This document shows, one piece after another, positions 24,283 through 33,036 of a stretch of DNA of 64,000 bases. Numbering within the stretch: position 1 is the stretch's first letter; every line of letters starts with the position of its first letter. The notes beneath the pieces were generated by a model that saw nothing but the letters and a program-made list of their open reading frames with translations, was not told the DNA's origin and made no database searches. The position numbers and the translations under genes were made by a program. Source of the DNA: Treponema sp. UBA6852 (GTDB taxonomy: Bacteria > Spirochaetota > Spirochaetia > Treponematales > Treponemataceae); assembly GCA_002449305.1 (NCBI GenBank), contig DKDI01000042.1, positions 9,356 to 73,355 of the forward strand, read 5' to 3'.

Positions 24283-25695
24283 ATGAAAAAACTTGTTTAT
24301 TACTTTATGACTTTTTTGTGTGCTTTTATGTGTTTCGCCGGCATTTCATTGTTTTTTATAAATGAAGATTCTGTTCAAAATTTTATGGTAAAATCGCTGA
24401 AGCTGAAAAATTCTCCTTGGCTTAACGGCGGAAAAATTGTTGCGGATTTTTTTGATGAAGTTTGTGATGACAACGGAAGCGGAAAATTAAATTATCCGCA
24501 TTATGAGCAGTTTGAAAAAGGCTCGCTGGACTTGATTCGCTACACTGTGCACAAGCCTGTTTATGAAGCTGTTTGGCAGCAGCATCCGGAATACTGGCAG
24601 CTTGACCTTGAGTTTAAGTGCGGAATTCCAGATGTGCGAAACATTATGGTTTACATTGGCGCAGAAAATATGAGCGGCGGTTCAACAGAACCTTTGTTTG
24701 CAGATGCAGAAAATGTAAAGTTTGATATTTTTCATCCATGGAATTTTGCAGTATGGGTAAACAAGGAAAATGGAACTGTCTATAATTCAAGGCGCGACTT
24801 TATCTGCGAAACTGAAAACTATTTTATAAGTAACGGCAAAGAAGTTTTTGTAAGAATTCCGCTTGCACAAAAAGAACTTCAGAAATTTTATACTTCAAAA
24901 ATTACTTGGCACTATGTTGTTGCTGGAGGATTTTCTGAGTGGGACAAAGGCGGGTTTTTGCCTTCAGATTCTGATGAAAAAATTTATGATTTGCTAGACG
25001 GATATTCTTTGAAAATTCCGCAGAGCCAGCAGCTTTCTTCCAGAACACTTTTTCCAGTTGAAGTAAAAATGAAAGATGAATCTTCTTTGCAAGACACAAC
25101 ATTTGAAAATGCAGTCAAGAAACGCTACAAGGAATTTCAGGAGCAAAAAATAATTCCGCTTGATGAAACAAAAGATGAGCCTGTTTCATTTTCTGAAAAA
25201 CTTGAATATGCAATTTGTCTTTTTGAGCATGGGGAATATAAAAAAGCTGAAAAACTTTTTTCAGAACTTGTGGATGAAAACGAAAATTCTGCGCTTGCAA
25301 ATGCGTACTATGGTTCGTGCCTTGCAATCCGCGGTGGAAATTCAAATGTGTTTGCGGCAATGAAACTTGTAAAGCAGTCTTTCGTTTATCTGGACAAAGC
25401 TGTTTCTCTTTGCGCCGGAAGTGATGACGAAATGGAAGTTCTTTTAAACCGTGCCAATGTCGCTTCTTCAGTTCCAGAAAGTGTATTTAAAAAATCCGCA
25501 GTGGCTGGAGCTGACTTTGAGCGCATTGCAGAGCTTTATAAATCTTGCGCGGATTTTGACAAAGATTCAGATGAAAAGAAAACAACGCTTGCATATTACT
25601 ATGTTTGCGCCGCGGAAAATTTCAGGAAGGCAGGACGTGAAACAGACGCCAAGCGAAATGCCTGGTATGCAGAAAAAATTTTTCAAAAGCAGTAG
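24283..25695 (+). CDS. Exported protein with glucodextranase-C-like domain and TPR-like repeats
   Basis: A 470-residue protein with an N-terminal signal anchor (MKKLVYYFMTFLCAFMCFAGISLFF split at residue 20). Residues about 55-250 resemble the DOMON-like C-terminal module of glucodextranases: DDNGSGKLNYPHYEQFEKG, SLDLIRYTV, then FDIFHPWNFAVWV. Such modules bind sugar or haem in other proteins. Residues about 305-465 are helical and TPR-like (LFEHGEYKKAEKLFSELVDENENSALANAYYGS). GGAG precedes the ATG. Its place between the ferredoxin and the LytTR gene suggests it is an extracytoplasmic partner of the redox cluster; the domain call is from pattern memory and moderate. Confidence 0.6.
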   Translation: MKKLVYYFMTFLCAFMCFAGISLFFINEDSVQNFMVKSLKLKNSPWLNGGKIVADFFDEVCDDNGSGKLNYPHYEQFEKGSLDLIRYTVHKPVYEAVWQQHPEYWQLDLEFKCGIPDVRNIMVYIGAENMSGGSTEPLFADAENVKFDIFHPWNFAVWVNKENGTVYNSRRDFICETENYFISNGKEVFVRIPLAQKELQKFYTSKITWHYVVAGGFSEWDKGGFLPSDSDEKIYDLLDGYSLKIPQSQQLSSRTLFPVEVKMKDESSLQDTTFENAVKKRYKEFQEQKIIPLDETKDEPVSFSEKLEYAICLFEHGEYKKAEKLFSELVDENENSALANAYYGSCLAIRGGNSNVFAAMKLVKQSFVYLDKAVSLCAGSDDEMEVLLNRANVASSVPESVFKKSAVAGADFERIAELYKSCADFDKDSDEKKTTLAYYYVCAAENFRKAGRETDAKRNAWYAEKIFQKQ

Positions 25696-25705
25696 AATAC
25701 AGAAA

Positions 25706-26143
25706 ATGAAAATTACGATTTTAGACAATGATTCAGGAAGTGAGGACGAAATAATTGTAAAGTGCTCAAACTTGAGTCCTGAAATAATCCGGCTTTTGAA
25801 TTCTTTTAAAAGCGGAAAAGACAAACTTGCGATTTTTAAAGATTCGCAGATTGTCGTTATTGAACCAAAGGAAATTTTTTATTTTGAATCCGTGGACAAC
25901 AATGTTTTTGCGTACACAAAAGAAAATGTATACGAGTCAAAGAGCAAGCTTTATCAGCTGGAAGAAGAGCTTCTTTCCAAGGATTTTATTAGAGTGAACA
26001 AAGCTGTTGTCCTGAACATAAATAAAATTGCAAAGCTTGTTCCTGCGTTCGGCGGAAGATTTGAAGCTGTCTTGAAAAACGGCTACAAAGTTATAATTTC
26101 AAGAATGTATGTTCCATTGCTAAAAGAAAAACTTGGAATGTAA
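25706..26143 (+). CDS. LytTR-type DNA-binding protein
   Basis: Transcription factor of 145 residues with an N-terminal region of about 45 residues and a LytTR domain: IVVIEPKEIFYFESVDNNVFAYT, then YQLEEELLSKDFIRVNKAVVLNINKIAKLVP and the C-terminal GGRFEAVLKNGYKVIISRMYVPLLKEKLG. There is no response-regulator receiver domain. Stand-alone LytTR proteins paired with a DUF3021 membrane protein, as here (14-nt gap), form LytTR regulatory systems in which the membrane protein usually opposes the regulator. Starts 10 nt after the previous stop without a strong ribosome site. Confidence 0.88.
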   Translation: MKITILDNDSGSEDEIIVKCSNLSPEIIRLLNSFKSGKDKLAIFKDSQIVVIEPKEIFYFESVDNNVFAYTKENVYESKSKLYQLEEELLSKDFIRVNKAVVLNINKIAKLVPAFGGRFEAVLKNGYKVIISRMYVPLLKEKLGM

Positions 26144-26156
26144 GCGGAGGTTAAAA

Positions 26157-26582
26157 ATGAATTCAGTTGCAAGAATTGTAAATATGTTTTGTGTTATTTC
26201 AACAGGAATTTTTCTTTGCTCTGGAATATACTGCTATGCTTGCTGTGGCGCAGATGTTGAGCTGCATTTGTCATACATCTTTGGAGTTTTTTTGATTGCC
26301 TTTATTTCTTCTGTTTTATACATTCCGTTTTTAAAGGAAGATGAGTTTTCAAAAGGAAAACTTATTGCCTTGCGGATTTTATATTTTTTGATTATAAACA
26401 TTTTAGTTCTAGTTGTTGGTTATAAACTTGATTGGTTCATATTCGGAAATATTAAAATGCTTGTGGGAATGGAATTGGCAGTTGTTGCAGTTTTTTCTAT
26501 TGTATTTCTTGTTGAATATTTAAGAAGTCTGCAGGAAGCAAAAAAAATGAACCTGCAGATTGCTAACCGTCAAAAGGAATAA
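26157..26582 (+). CDS. DUF3021 family membrane protein
   Basis: Four-helix membrane protein of 141 residues. The sequence SVARIVNMFCVISTGIFLCSGIYC, a second helix GVFLIAFISSVLYIPFL, then ILYFLIINILVLVVGY and ELAVVAVFSIVFLVEYL, with a charged C-terminus, matches DUF3021. GGAGG lies 7 nt before the ATG at 26157; the frame extends a further 8 codons without a better site. In known LytTR regulatory systems such proteins restrain the partner regulator. Last gene of the cluster, convergent with the expansin gene. Confidence 0.82.
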   Translation: MNSVARIVNMFCVISTGIFLCSGIYCYACCGADVELHLSYIFGVFLIAFISSVLYIPFLKEDEFSKGKLIALRILYFLIINILVLVVGYKLDWFIFGNIKMLVGMELAVVAVFSIVFLVEYLRSLQEAKKMNLQIANRQKE

Positions 26583-26627
26583 CTTTATTTACAGATGTTT
26601 ATATTTTTTTCCATTTTCAATGCTAGC

Positions 26628-27413
26628 CTAATACCCGAAATTTTTTCCGCAGTTGTATGTTCCCATTGCCGCAACATAAGAAATTTCGTTTGTTTCTATG
26701 ACTTGTCCGTAAACGTCTGTTAGGCGGAATTTCTTTTTCCCAGAAATTAAGTTTTGCCCGTCAACTTTGTACCAGTTGTTTTGCGAAGAGAGTCGTGTCA
26801 TCTGTTTGTACGCAGAACCGTTAATGCTGATTTCAACTTTTTGCAGCGGATAGCGCATATTGTAAAATCTTCCGGCAAGCCAATTTTCATTGATTCCGTC
26901 TTTTGCCTGAAAGAAAATATTTGACTTTGTTGGGTATGGAGTTGTTTTGAATGTAACGTCAATGACCCCTAGGCTTTCATCCGCAAGTTTTGTGAATGCG
27001 TCTTTTGCAAGGTCAAAGAAATATGAACTTTTGCTTGTCCAGTTGCTGTTTAATGAAGAAGGGCAGAGGTCAGTTATAAGAGCATGAATTGTTGTTCCAT
27101 TGTAAGTTATTTCAAGGGCAGTTCCCGGCGGAAGCTCTGCAAGTTTTGGTTCAGAAACTGCGCATTTATAAAATCCGTTTTCAATCTGCGGAACATAATA
27201 TGCCACAGAAGCCGCATCGTACCCTTCATAAAAAGTGACAGTTCCTGTTGTTGGTTCTGTATATTTTCCTGTAAATGAAGATTCTTTTGAGCTATTGTCA
27301 TCTTTGTCATCTGAAAAAATTCCGTCTAAACCTGAGCAGCTACAAAGCCCCCCCCATAAGGCGGCAATGCAAACAATGGCTTTGAATAAAGAAAATAATT
27401 TAAAATGTTTCAT
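26628..27413 (-). CDS. Expansin-like lipoprotein (EXLX type) with G8 tract
   Basis: Cell-wall-loosening protein of 261 residues. Signal peptide with lipobox LCSC (Cys26), then an acidic Ser-rich linker, a double-psi beta barrel about 55-155 (TGTVTFYEGYDAASVAYYV; conserved Asp in ALITDLCPSS; YFFDLAKDAFTKLA) and an expansin C-terminal beta-sandwich (CBM63-like, YPLQKVEISINGSAYKQM). Bacterial expansins bind cellulose and loosen plant walls without hydrolysis, a natural partner of the GH9 enzyme. A run of eight G codes Trp20-Gly22 within the signal peptide; gain or loss of one G gives an early stop. No ribosome site; the promoter ends 6 nt before ATG. Confidence 0.85.
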   Translation of the reverse strand: MKHFKLFSLFKAIVCIAALWGGLCSCSGLDGIFSDDKDDNSSKESSFTGKYTEPTTGTVTFYEGYDAASVAYYVPQIENGFYKCAVSEPKLAELPPGTALEITYNGTTIHALITDLCPSSLNSNWTSKSSYFFDLAKDAFTKLADESLGVIDVTFKTTPYPTKSNIFFQAKDGINENWLAGRFYNMRYPLQKVEISINGSAYKQMTRLSSQNNWYKVDGQNLISGKKKFRLTDVYGQVIETNEISYVAAMGTYNCGKNFGY

Positions 27414-27419
27414 GCAAAG

Positions 27420-27448
27420 ATTATAAAAGCACTGTTTAACTTTTTCAA
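27420..27448 (-). promoter_or_regulatory. Leaderless-type promoter of the expansin gene
   Basis: Minus strand TTGAAA (27443-27448), 17-nt spacer, TATAAT (27420-27425), 6 nt, ATG (27411-27413). Transcription is expected to begin at or beside the A of the ATG. Confidence 0.7.
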
Positions 27449-27454
27449 CAAAAT

Positions 27455-28630
27455 TTATTGAAGTGCCTTTTGAATTCTTTGCATTGCTTCTTCAAGAGTT
27501 TTTCGAGGGCAGGCGGCATTTATCCTCTGGAATCCGTTTCCCGATGTTCCGAAAATTTTTCCGCTGTCAAGCCAAAGTTTTGCTTTGTTGATAATCACGT
27601 CTTCAAGTTCCTGCGCATTAAGTCCAGTTCCACGGAAGTCAAGCCAAGCAAGATAAGTTCCTTCGTGGTGAATCATTTTTACGCTGGAAAGATTTTTCTG
27701 CGTGAACTCTTCAATAAAATCAATATTTGCCTTTATGTACTTTTTTACAGAAGTGAACCATTCAATTCCGTTTTGATACGCTGCTTGGCAAGCTTTTATT
27801 CCGAACACGCTCAGCTGGCTTATTCCTGCAGCGTCAACTTGTCTTTTAAATTTTTTTCTAAGCCCAGGATTTGAAATAAAAATATTTGAAATAAGCGTTC
27901 CTGCAAGATTGAAGGTTTTGCTTGGCGAAGTACAAGTTACAGTTATATTTGCAAGCTCTTCATTTAACGAAGCAAACACGTTGTGCTGCCCTTCAAAAAT
28001 AAAGTCGTTATGAATTTCGTCGCTTACAACAATGACTTTGTGACGCAGACAAATTTTCCCAAGGTGCAAAAGTTCTTCCTTGTTCCAGACTCTTCCCACA
28101 GGATTATGCGGACTACACAAAAAAAACAGCTTTACGTTGTTCTGAATAATTTTATTTTCAAAGTCAGCAAAGTCAATGTGGTAGCGATTGTCGTCGCCTA
28201 AAACAAGATCGCTGCTTACAACTTTTCTTTCGTTGTCGCGGATTACTTCCATAAACGGATAGTAAACCGGCAGTTGCAAAATAACGGAATCATTTTTTTG
28301 TGTAAAGGCTTTTACCGTCATTGCAAGTGCGAACACAACGCCCGGAGTTTTTATAAGCCACTTTTCCTGAACTTTCCAGTTGTGCTGATTTTTCATCCAG
28401 CTAGAAACTGCGTTAAAGTATTCACCTTGAGTTTCTGTATATCCAAAAATTCCATGCTCGCAGACTTTTTTAAGTTCATCGGTTACATAGCTTGAAGTTT
28501 TAAAGTCCATGTCGGCAACCCAAAGCGGAAGCACATCTTCTGGAAGTCCGCGCCGAACTGCAAAATCGTATTTTAAGCAGTCTGTATTTTTTCTGTCTAC
28601 GATTGTGTCAAAGTCAAGATTCCGTTCCAT
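27455..28630 (-). CDS. MalY/PatB-type cystathionine beta-lyase (PLP)
   Basis: Fold-type I PLP enzyme of 391 residues, aminotransferase class I/II, MalY/PatB subgroup, cleaving C-S bonds of cystathionine or cysteine to pyruvate, ammonia and a thiol. Marks: N-terminal FDTIVDRKNTDCLKYDF, PLWVADMDFKTS, the FLCSPHNPVGRVW segment, VVSDEIHNDFIF, and the PLP lysine in SPSKTFNLAGT. It ends a minus-strand sulfur amino acid cluster, beginning 6 nt after the neighbouring C-S enzyme. MalY can also act as a regulator in E. coli, but there is no evidence for that here. Confidence 0.9.
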   Translation of the reverse strand: MERNLDFDTIVDRKNTDCLKYDFAVRRGLPEDVLPLWVADMDFKTSSYVTDELKKVCEHGIFGYTETQGEYFNAVSSWMKNQHNWKVQEKWLIKTPGVVFALAMTVKAFTQKNDSVILQLPVYYPFMEVIRDNERKVVSSDLVLGDDNRYHIDFADFENKIIQNNVKLFFLCSPHNPVGRVWNKEELLHLGKICLRHKVIVVSDEIHNDFIFEGQHNVFASLNEELANITVTCTSPSKTFNLAGTLISNIFISNPGLRKKFKRQVDAAGISQLSVFGIKACQAAYQNGIEWFTSVKKYIKANIDFIEEFTQKNLSSVKMIHHEGTYLAWLDFRGTGLNAQELEDVIINKAKLWLDSGKIFGTSGNGFQRINAACPRKTLEEAMQRIQKALQ

Positions 28631-28636
28631 AAAATT

Positions 28637-29809
28637 CTATTCCTCTTTTTGCGCCTGTGAAAATACCCGCTCAAATTCTTTTATAAGATCATCGCAGTTT
28701 TCAATTCCAACAGAAAGCCTCAATGTTGCGTTTGTGATTCCGTTTTTTATTCTAAGTTCTTCAGGGACATCAGCGTGCGTCTGGGTTGTAGGGTAAGTTA
28801 TTAAAGTTTCAACGCCACCAAGACTTTCAGCATAACGGATAAGCGAAACTTTTTCCAGAATCGAAAGCGCGAGTTTTTGCGACTTTACTTGGAATGTAAT
28901 CATTGCGCCGAATCCTCTTGCCTGCCTTTTCATTATTTTGTGTCCCGGATGCTCTGAAAAACCAGGATAAATTACGCGGTTAACAAGCGGATTTTCTTTT
29001 AGCCAGTTTGCAATTTTAAATGCGTTTTCCTGCGCGCGTTCCATTCTTACAGCCAATGTTTTTATTCCACGCAAAATGAGCCAGCAGTCAAATGGCGCAA
29101 GTCCAGCTCCTGTTGTTTTTATAAGAAATCTAAGTTTTTCCTGAATTTCAGTTTTATTTGTAACAATAAATCCTGCGAGCGTATCGTTATGCCCGCCAAG
29201 ATATTTTGTTCCGCTGTGAACTACGATGTCTGCGCCAAGGTTAAGCGGATTTTGAAAATACGGCGAAAGAAATGTATTGTCCACAATCAAAAGAAGTCCG
29301 TGCTTTTTTGCAATTTTAGAAAGAAGCGAAATATCAGAAACGTTCATCATCGGATTTGTGGGAGTTTCCACGTAAAGCGCCTTTGTACTTTTTGTGATTA
29401 AATTTTCAATTCCATTTTCGTCAGAAACTTTGCTGAATTCTGTGCGGATAAATTTTATTCCGTTTTTTGCTGAAACGTTGTCGAACAGCCTTATGCTTCC
29501 GCCGTAAAGATCGGAATCCACAATCAGATTGTCGCCTGGAGAAAAAAGTTCCATCAAAAGACTTATTGCAGCCATTCCGCTTGAAAGCGCAAACGCATCG
29601 ATTCCGTTTTCAAGTGAAGCAACAATTTTTTCAAGCTGCTCACGAGTTGGATTTTGCAACCGCGAATAATCAAAGCCTGTGCTTTTTCCGGCTCCCGGAT
29701 GCGCGTAAGTTGCTGTCTGATAAATCGGGAAGCTTACCGCGCCGTAGTGATTTTTACAGTTGTCCTCGTCTTCCAAGTGAATGCATTTTGTTTCTATTGA
29801 TAACGCCAT
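28637..29809 (-). CDS. Trans-sulfuration family PLP enzyme (cystathionine gamma-synthase/lyase type)
   Basis: Cys/Met metabolism PLP-dependent enzyme of 390 residues. Marks: TATYAHPGAGKSTGFDYSRLQNPTREQLE around residues 35-62, ALSSGMAAI, LYVETPTNPMMNVSD, and the PLP lysine in VVHSGTKYLGGHND. Members include cystathionine gamma-synthase, cystathionine lyases and methionine gamma-lyase; the exact reaction cannot be fixed by eye. It neighbours a second C-S lyase and a cystine-type importer, so degradation or interconversion of imported sulfur amino acids is likely. GGCGGA precedes the ATG. Confidence 0.88.
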   Translation of the reverse strand: MALSIETKCIHLEDEDNCKNHYGAVSFPIYQTATYAHPGAGKSTGFDYSRLQNPTREQLEKIVASLENGIDAFALSSGMAAISLLMELFSPGDNLIVDSDLYGGSIRLFDNVSAKNGIKFIRTEFSKVSDENGIENLITKSTKALYVETPTNPMMNVSDISLLSKIAKKHGLLLIVDNTFLSPYFQNPLNLGADIVVHSGTKYLGGHNDTLAGFIVTNKTEIQEKLRFLIKTTGAGLAPFDCWLILRGIKTLAVRMERAQENAFKIANWLKENPLVNRVIYPGFSEHPGHKIMKRQARGFGAMITFQVKSQKLALSILEKVSLIRYAESLGGVETLITYPTTQTHADVPEELRIKNGITNATLRLSVGIENCDDLIKEFERVFSQAQKEE

Positions 29810-29852
29810 TTTTTCCGCCTAATTTTTTTATTGTCTAAATTTCGAATCTAAT

Positions 29853-29916
29853 GTCATTGTCATAGTTGATACGACAATCTTGAATGGATTTCCCGATTCT
29901 CCTGGGGGGGAATGAC
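29853..29916. repeat. Hairpin repeat pair with G7 tract
   Basis: A covarying hairpin repeat (29853-29879, GTCATTGTC.../...GACAATC) followed by a degenerate one (29895-29916) whose right arm is replaced by seven G (29904-29910). It lies between the ABC ATPase gene and the trans-sulfuration gene of a minus-strand operon, so it is probably within the transcript. Confidence 0.6.
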
Positions 29917-29918
29917 AT

Positions 29919-30671
29919 TTAAATTATATATTCAATTGGCTTTAACACACGCTGAAGAAATTTCTTTGTGCGCTCTTCTTTTGGATGCTGAAAAATCTGT
30001 GCGCTTGTGCCTTTTTCTACAACAACTCCGCCGTCCATAAAAACTACTTGAGTCGCCACGTCTTCTGCAAAACTCATTTCGTGCGTAACAACAATCATTG
30101 TAGTTCCTTCCTTTGCAAGTTTTTTTATAACGCCAAGAACTTCTCCAACAAGCTCCGGGTCAAGCGCGGATGTAGGCTCGTCAAAAAGCACAACATCAGG
30201 ATTCGCCGCAATAGCACGCGCAATTCCAACACGCTGCTGCTGCCCTCCAGAAAGCTGCGACGGATAAAAATCCTTGCGTTCCAAAAGTCCGACTTTTAAA
30301 AGAGCTTCTTCCGCAGTTTTTTTTGCATCTTCCTTTGGAATTTTTCTTGCGGTAACAAGACCTTCCATTACATTTTCAAGCGCAGTTTTGTTAGTAAAAA
30401 GATTGTAGTTTTGAAAAACAAAACCGGTTTTCCTCCTCACTTGAAGAACAGTTTTTTTATGCGGATGAGAAAGGCTTGTATGTATTTCATCAAATTCCAT
30501 TTCGCCTTCGTCCGCAGTTTCAAGAAAATCAAGGCAGCGCAGGAATGTTGTTTTTCCAGAGCCGGAAGGTCCAAGAATTACAACAACGTCTCCTTTTTCA
30601 ACTGTCAAGTCAACGCCTTTTAATATTTCATTTTCACCAAAAGACTTGTGCACATTTTTTACTTTCAGCAT
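29919..30671 (-). CDS. Polar amino acid ABC transporter ATP-binding protein
   Basis: ATPase of a PAAT-family importer, 250 residues. Walker [10 protein letters not shown], signature [16 protein letters not shown], Walker [14 protein letters not shown], and H-loop VVTHEMSFA, all intact. The pattern [21 protein letters not shown] at the C-terminus is usual for GlnQ/TcyC/TcyN-type subunits. Its ATG overlaps the end of the preceding permease gene by 7 nt with AAGG upstream. Together with two permeases and a binding protein it forms a complete importer. Confidence 0.93.
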   Translation of the reverse strand: MLKVKNVHKSFGENEILKGVDLTVEKGDVVVILGPSGSGKTTFLRCLDFLETADEGEMEFDEIHTSLSHPHKKTVLQVRRKTGFVFQNYNLFTNKTALENVMEGLVTARKIPKEDAKKTAEEALLKVGLLERKDFYPSQLSGGQQQRVGIARAIAANPDVVLFDEPTSALDPELVGEVLGVIKKLAKEGTTMIVVTHEMSFAEDVATQVVFMDGGVVVEKGTSAQIFQHPKEERTKKFLQRVLKPIEYII

Positions 30672-31396
30672 TTTTCACCTTCCAATTTTAACGTGGGTCT
30701 TCCTGTTCTATAAACTGAAACTTTCTTTTCTGCCAGCCTGAAAATTTGCTGAACTATAGAACACACAATTATGTAAATTACAAAAATATCAAGATAGGAC
30801 TCAATATAGTTGTAGCCGTAAGAAGCTTCAATTCTTGCAACTGCTGTAATGTCTTTTACAGTCATCATAAATGCAAGCGAAGTATTTTTTATAAGATTTA
30901 CGGTGGCATTGCAGATATTTGGGAGCGCGCTTTCCAGTGCCTGTGGAATTATAATTCTTCTGTAGGTTTGATAGCTTGTAAGTCCGCAAGTAATTCCGGC
31001 TTCAAACTGGCCTTTGCTTACAGTGAGCAGGGCTGAACGGAATACTTCAGAAAGAATCGCCGTGTTGTTCAATGAAAATACAATGTAAGCGTAGACAATC
31101 GGATTTATTTTGAACACATCTATTGAGCTTCCGGCATTTTTAAAAACTGAATTTAAAAGCGACGGAATTATTGAATACACAACAAGAATCTGAAGAACAA
31201 TCGGAGTTCCTCTTATAAATGAAACAAAAAATGCGCAAAGTTGCGAAAGAACTTTTAATTTGTGTATTCTGCAAAGCGCAATCAAAAATCCAATCGCAAT
31301 TCCACCTGCAAAAGCCACGGCGGTTATTTTTAAAGTAACAGGAAGAGCTTTAAAAGAAAGCCAGAATGTTCTAAAGAAAAATTCCACGTCAAACAT
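30665..31396 (-). CDS. Polar amino acid ABC transporter permease 2
   Basis: HisM/GlnP-type permease of 243 residues with about five helices. The segment [21 protein letters not shown] is the hallmark (RGTPxxxQ), and the ATPase-docking loop reads [34 protein letters not shown]-like [15 protein letters not shown] follows. It is one of two different permeases that presumably form a heterodimer. Gap to the first permease gene is 12 nt. Confidence 0.92.
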   Translation of the reverse strand: MFDVEFFFRTFWLSFKALPVTLKITAVAFAGGIAIGFLIALCRIHKLKVLSQLCAFFVSFIRGTPIVLQILVVYSIIPSLLNSVFKNAGSSIDVFKINPIVYAYIVFSLNNTAILSEVFRSALLTVSKGQFEAGITCGLTSYQTYRRIIIPQALESALPNICNATVNLIKNTSLAFMMTVKDITAVARIEASYGYNYIESYLDIFVIYIIVCSIVQQIFRLAEKKVSVYRTGRPTLKLEGEKC

Positions 31397-31408
31397 AAGT
31401 TCTCCCAG

Positions 31409-32110
31409 TTAAAAAGTTTTTCTTCCGCGTGAAAAATATTTTTCCAGCTTGCCGAAAATCTGCTCAATAGAAATTGTGAGCGTCCAGTAAATGAGCGCAA
31501 GAGCTGTATAAGTTTCCACAGCATAAGCTCCAAAATTCATGCTTATAAAGAGATTTCCTTTTCCCATTACGTCCACAAGTCCGATTGTATATGCAAGCGA
31601 GCCTTCCTTTAAAAGAGCAATCAAACTGTTTCCAAGATTCGGAAGCGACACTGCAAATGCCTGCGGAAAAATTATCCGCCAAAAGCTTTGGAACTCTGTA
31701 AGCCCGGAAGTTAATGCAGCTTCTCTTTGGCCTTTTGGGACGCTTAGATAGCTTGCTCTCATTATTTCCGCCGCGCTTGCTGAAAACAAAAGTCCCAGCG
31801 CAAGAATAACAAAAAATGATTTTGCCCAGCTGTTTATGTCAACTTTGAATATTGCCCAAAACAAATTTGGAAGCCCATAAAAAACTACAAACAGCATTAC
31901 AATAGAAGGCGTGCATCTGAATGCGTTTATTATAAAGGAAGAAATTTTCCTTGGTGCATTGCGTGAAGAAAGCATTCCTTTTGCAAGAAAAAATCCTATA
32001 AAAAGCCCAGTCAAAATTGTTCCTGCGATAATCCTAAAAGTTACCAAAAGATAAGGCAAAAGAACTGGAATAAGCTCAAGAATTTTTTCAGGATAAAATG
32101 GTCTGTCCAT
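31409..32110 (-). CDS. Polar amino acid ABC transporter permease 1
   Basis: HisQ/GlnP-type permease of 233 residues. In place of RGTP it has INAFRCTPSIVMLFVVFYGLP, an R-C-TP variant of the family motif. The docking loop is QREAALTSGLTEFQSFWRIIFPQAFAVSLPN, followed by ALLKEGSLAYTIGLVDVMGKG. About five membrane helices. Transcribed 30 nt after the binding-protein gene. The substrate is likely cystine or a related sulfur amino acid, by operon context. Confidence 0.91.
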   Translation of the reverse strand: MDRPFYPEKILELIPVLLPYLLVTFRIIAGTILTGLFIGFFLAKGMLSSRNAPRKISSFIINAFRCTPSIVMLFVVFYGLPNLFWAIFKVDINSWAKSFFVILALGLLFSASAAEIMRASYLSVPKGQREAALTSGLTEFQSFWRIIFPQAFAVSLPNLGNSLIALLKEGSLAYTIGLVDVMGKGNLFISMNFGAYAVETYTALALIYWTLTISIEQIFGKLEKYFSRGRKTF

Positions 32111-32140
32111 GGTTTTACGGTGCTCCCAAAGTTAACGTTT

Positions 32141-32965
32141 TTATTCTACAGAGGAAAAAATGTCCTCGCCAAAATACTTCTGTGAAAGTTTTTCGAGCGT
32201 GCCGTTTTCCTTGAGCGTTTTTATTGCTTCGTCATAAGCGTTTGCAAGAGCCTGATTTTTTCTATTGAAAAGCGGCCAGGTTGGAATCGCCTTGTATGGA
32301 ACATAAGAAAGCTTGTCTTTGTATTTTGCGTAAGGCGCGCCTTCTTTTTCAATGTTGTTCTGGAACGAAAGCTTTATGTCTACCCGGGCATCGTATCTGC
32401 CTTCAACAACCCAAACATATCCGTCTGCCGCTTCGAACTGATCGCCTGCCACAAGTTTTACCTTTGCATTTGGATTTTGCTTGTTGTATTCATCGATAAT
32501 GTTGTACTGCGCATTCGAAGGTCCGATTGGAACAAGTTTTCCTGAAAACTTTGCAAACGATTTCATGTCTGTTATTTTATCCGCTGTGTCTTTTCTGATT
32601 ACAATTCCAATGATGCTGGCTCCAATTGGAGTCTGCGGAAAAATATATTTTTTCTTTCGCTCTTCTGTAATCCAAACGCCTTTTGTTCCAACATCATATT
32701 TTCCCTGAAGAACTCCAATCAAAAGGTCATCGTCGGAAGTCGGAAAATATTCAAATTCGTACTGCGGAAGAAGCTTGTCAACTTCTTTTAGAACAGCAAC
32801 TTCAAATCCGTCAGATTCACCTTTGTCGTTTACAAAATCATAAGGAACATAATAGTTTGTGTGAGCCACGCGGATTTTCTGAATTTTTCCGCCCGATTTT
32901 TTGGGTTTTGCAGAAAGCGGAATAATCGCTGCCAATGCAATAAAAGCTAAAATTGTTTTTTTCAT
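32141..32965 (-). CDS. Polar amino acid ABC transporter substrate-binding protein
   Basis: Exported SBP_bac_3 protein of 274 residues with signal peptide MKKTILAFIALAAIIPLSA. The mature start IRVAHTNYYVPYDFVNDKGESDGFEVAVLKEV has the family pattern (xPYxFxDxxGxxxGFExD), and FDVGTKGVWITEERKKKYIFPQTP-like sequence carries the ligand-contact region. The C-terminal LKENGTLEKLSQKYFGEDIF is typical. Members bind glutamine, arginine, histidine or cystine; the operon's C-S lyases favour a sulfur amino acid. A GAGGTG ribosome site precedes the ATG. Confidence 0.91.
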   Translation of the reverse strand: MKKTILAFIALAAIIPLSAKPKKSGGKIQKIRVAHTNYYVPYDFVNDKGESDGFEVAVLKEVDKLLPQYEFEYFPTSDDDLLIGVLQGKYDVGTKGVWITEERKKKYIFPQTPIGASIIGIVIRKDTADKITDMKSFAKFSGKLVPIGPSNAQYNIIDEYNKQNPNAKVKLVAGDQFEAADGYVWVVEGRYDARVDIKLSFQNNIEKEGAPYAKYKDKLSYVPYKAIPTWPLFNRKNQALANAYDEAIKTLKENGTLEKLSQKYFGEDIFSSVE

Positions 32966-32988
32966 AATTCACCTCGTTTATTTTTTCT

Positions 32989-33017
32989 GTCATTGCCGCA
33001 CTTGTTCCAGCAATGAC
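32989..33017. repeat. Hairpin repeat between methyltransferase and binding-protein genes
   Basis: GTCATTGC and GCAATGAC form a perfect 8-bp stem; the interior keeps the CACTTG of the repeat family but the inner stem is lost. Located within the operon leader of the transporter genes. Confidence 0.55.
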
Positions 33018-33036
33018 AATTTGAATTGTATATTTT

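Noticed and set aside
24902..25360. Frames antisense to the DOMON/TPR gene
   Set aside because: Low-complexity translations without start signals, fully inside a well-supported gene.
29904..29910. G7 tract as a fourth phase-variable site
   Set aside because: It is intergenic inside a degenerate hairpin repeat and not near a start codon or a visible promoter, so no clear effect of length can be argued.
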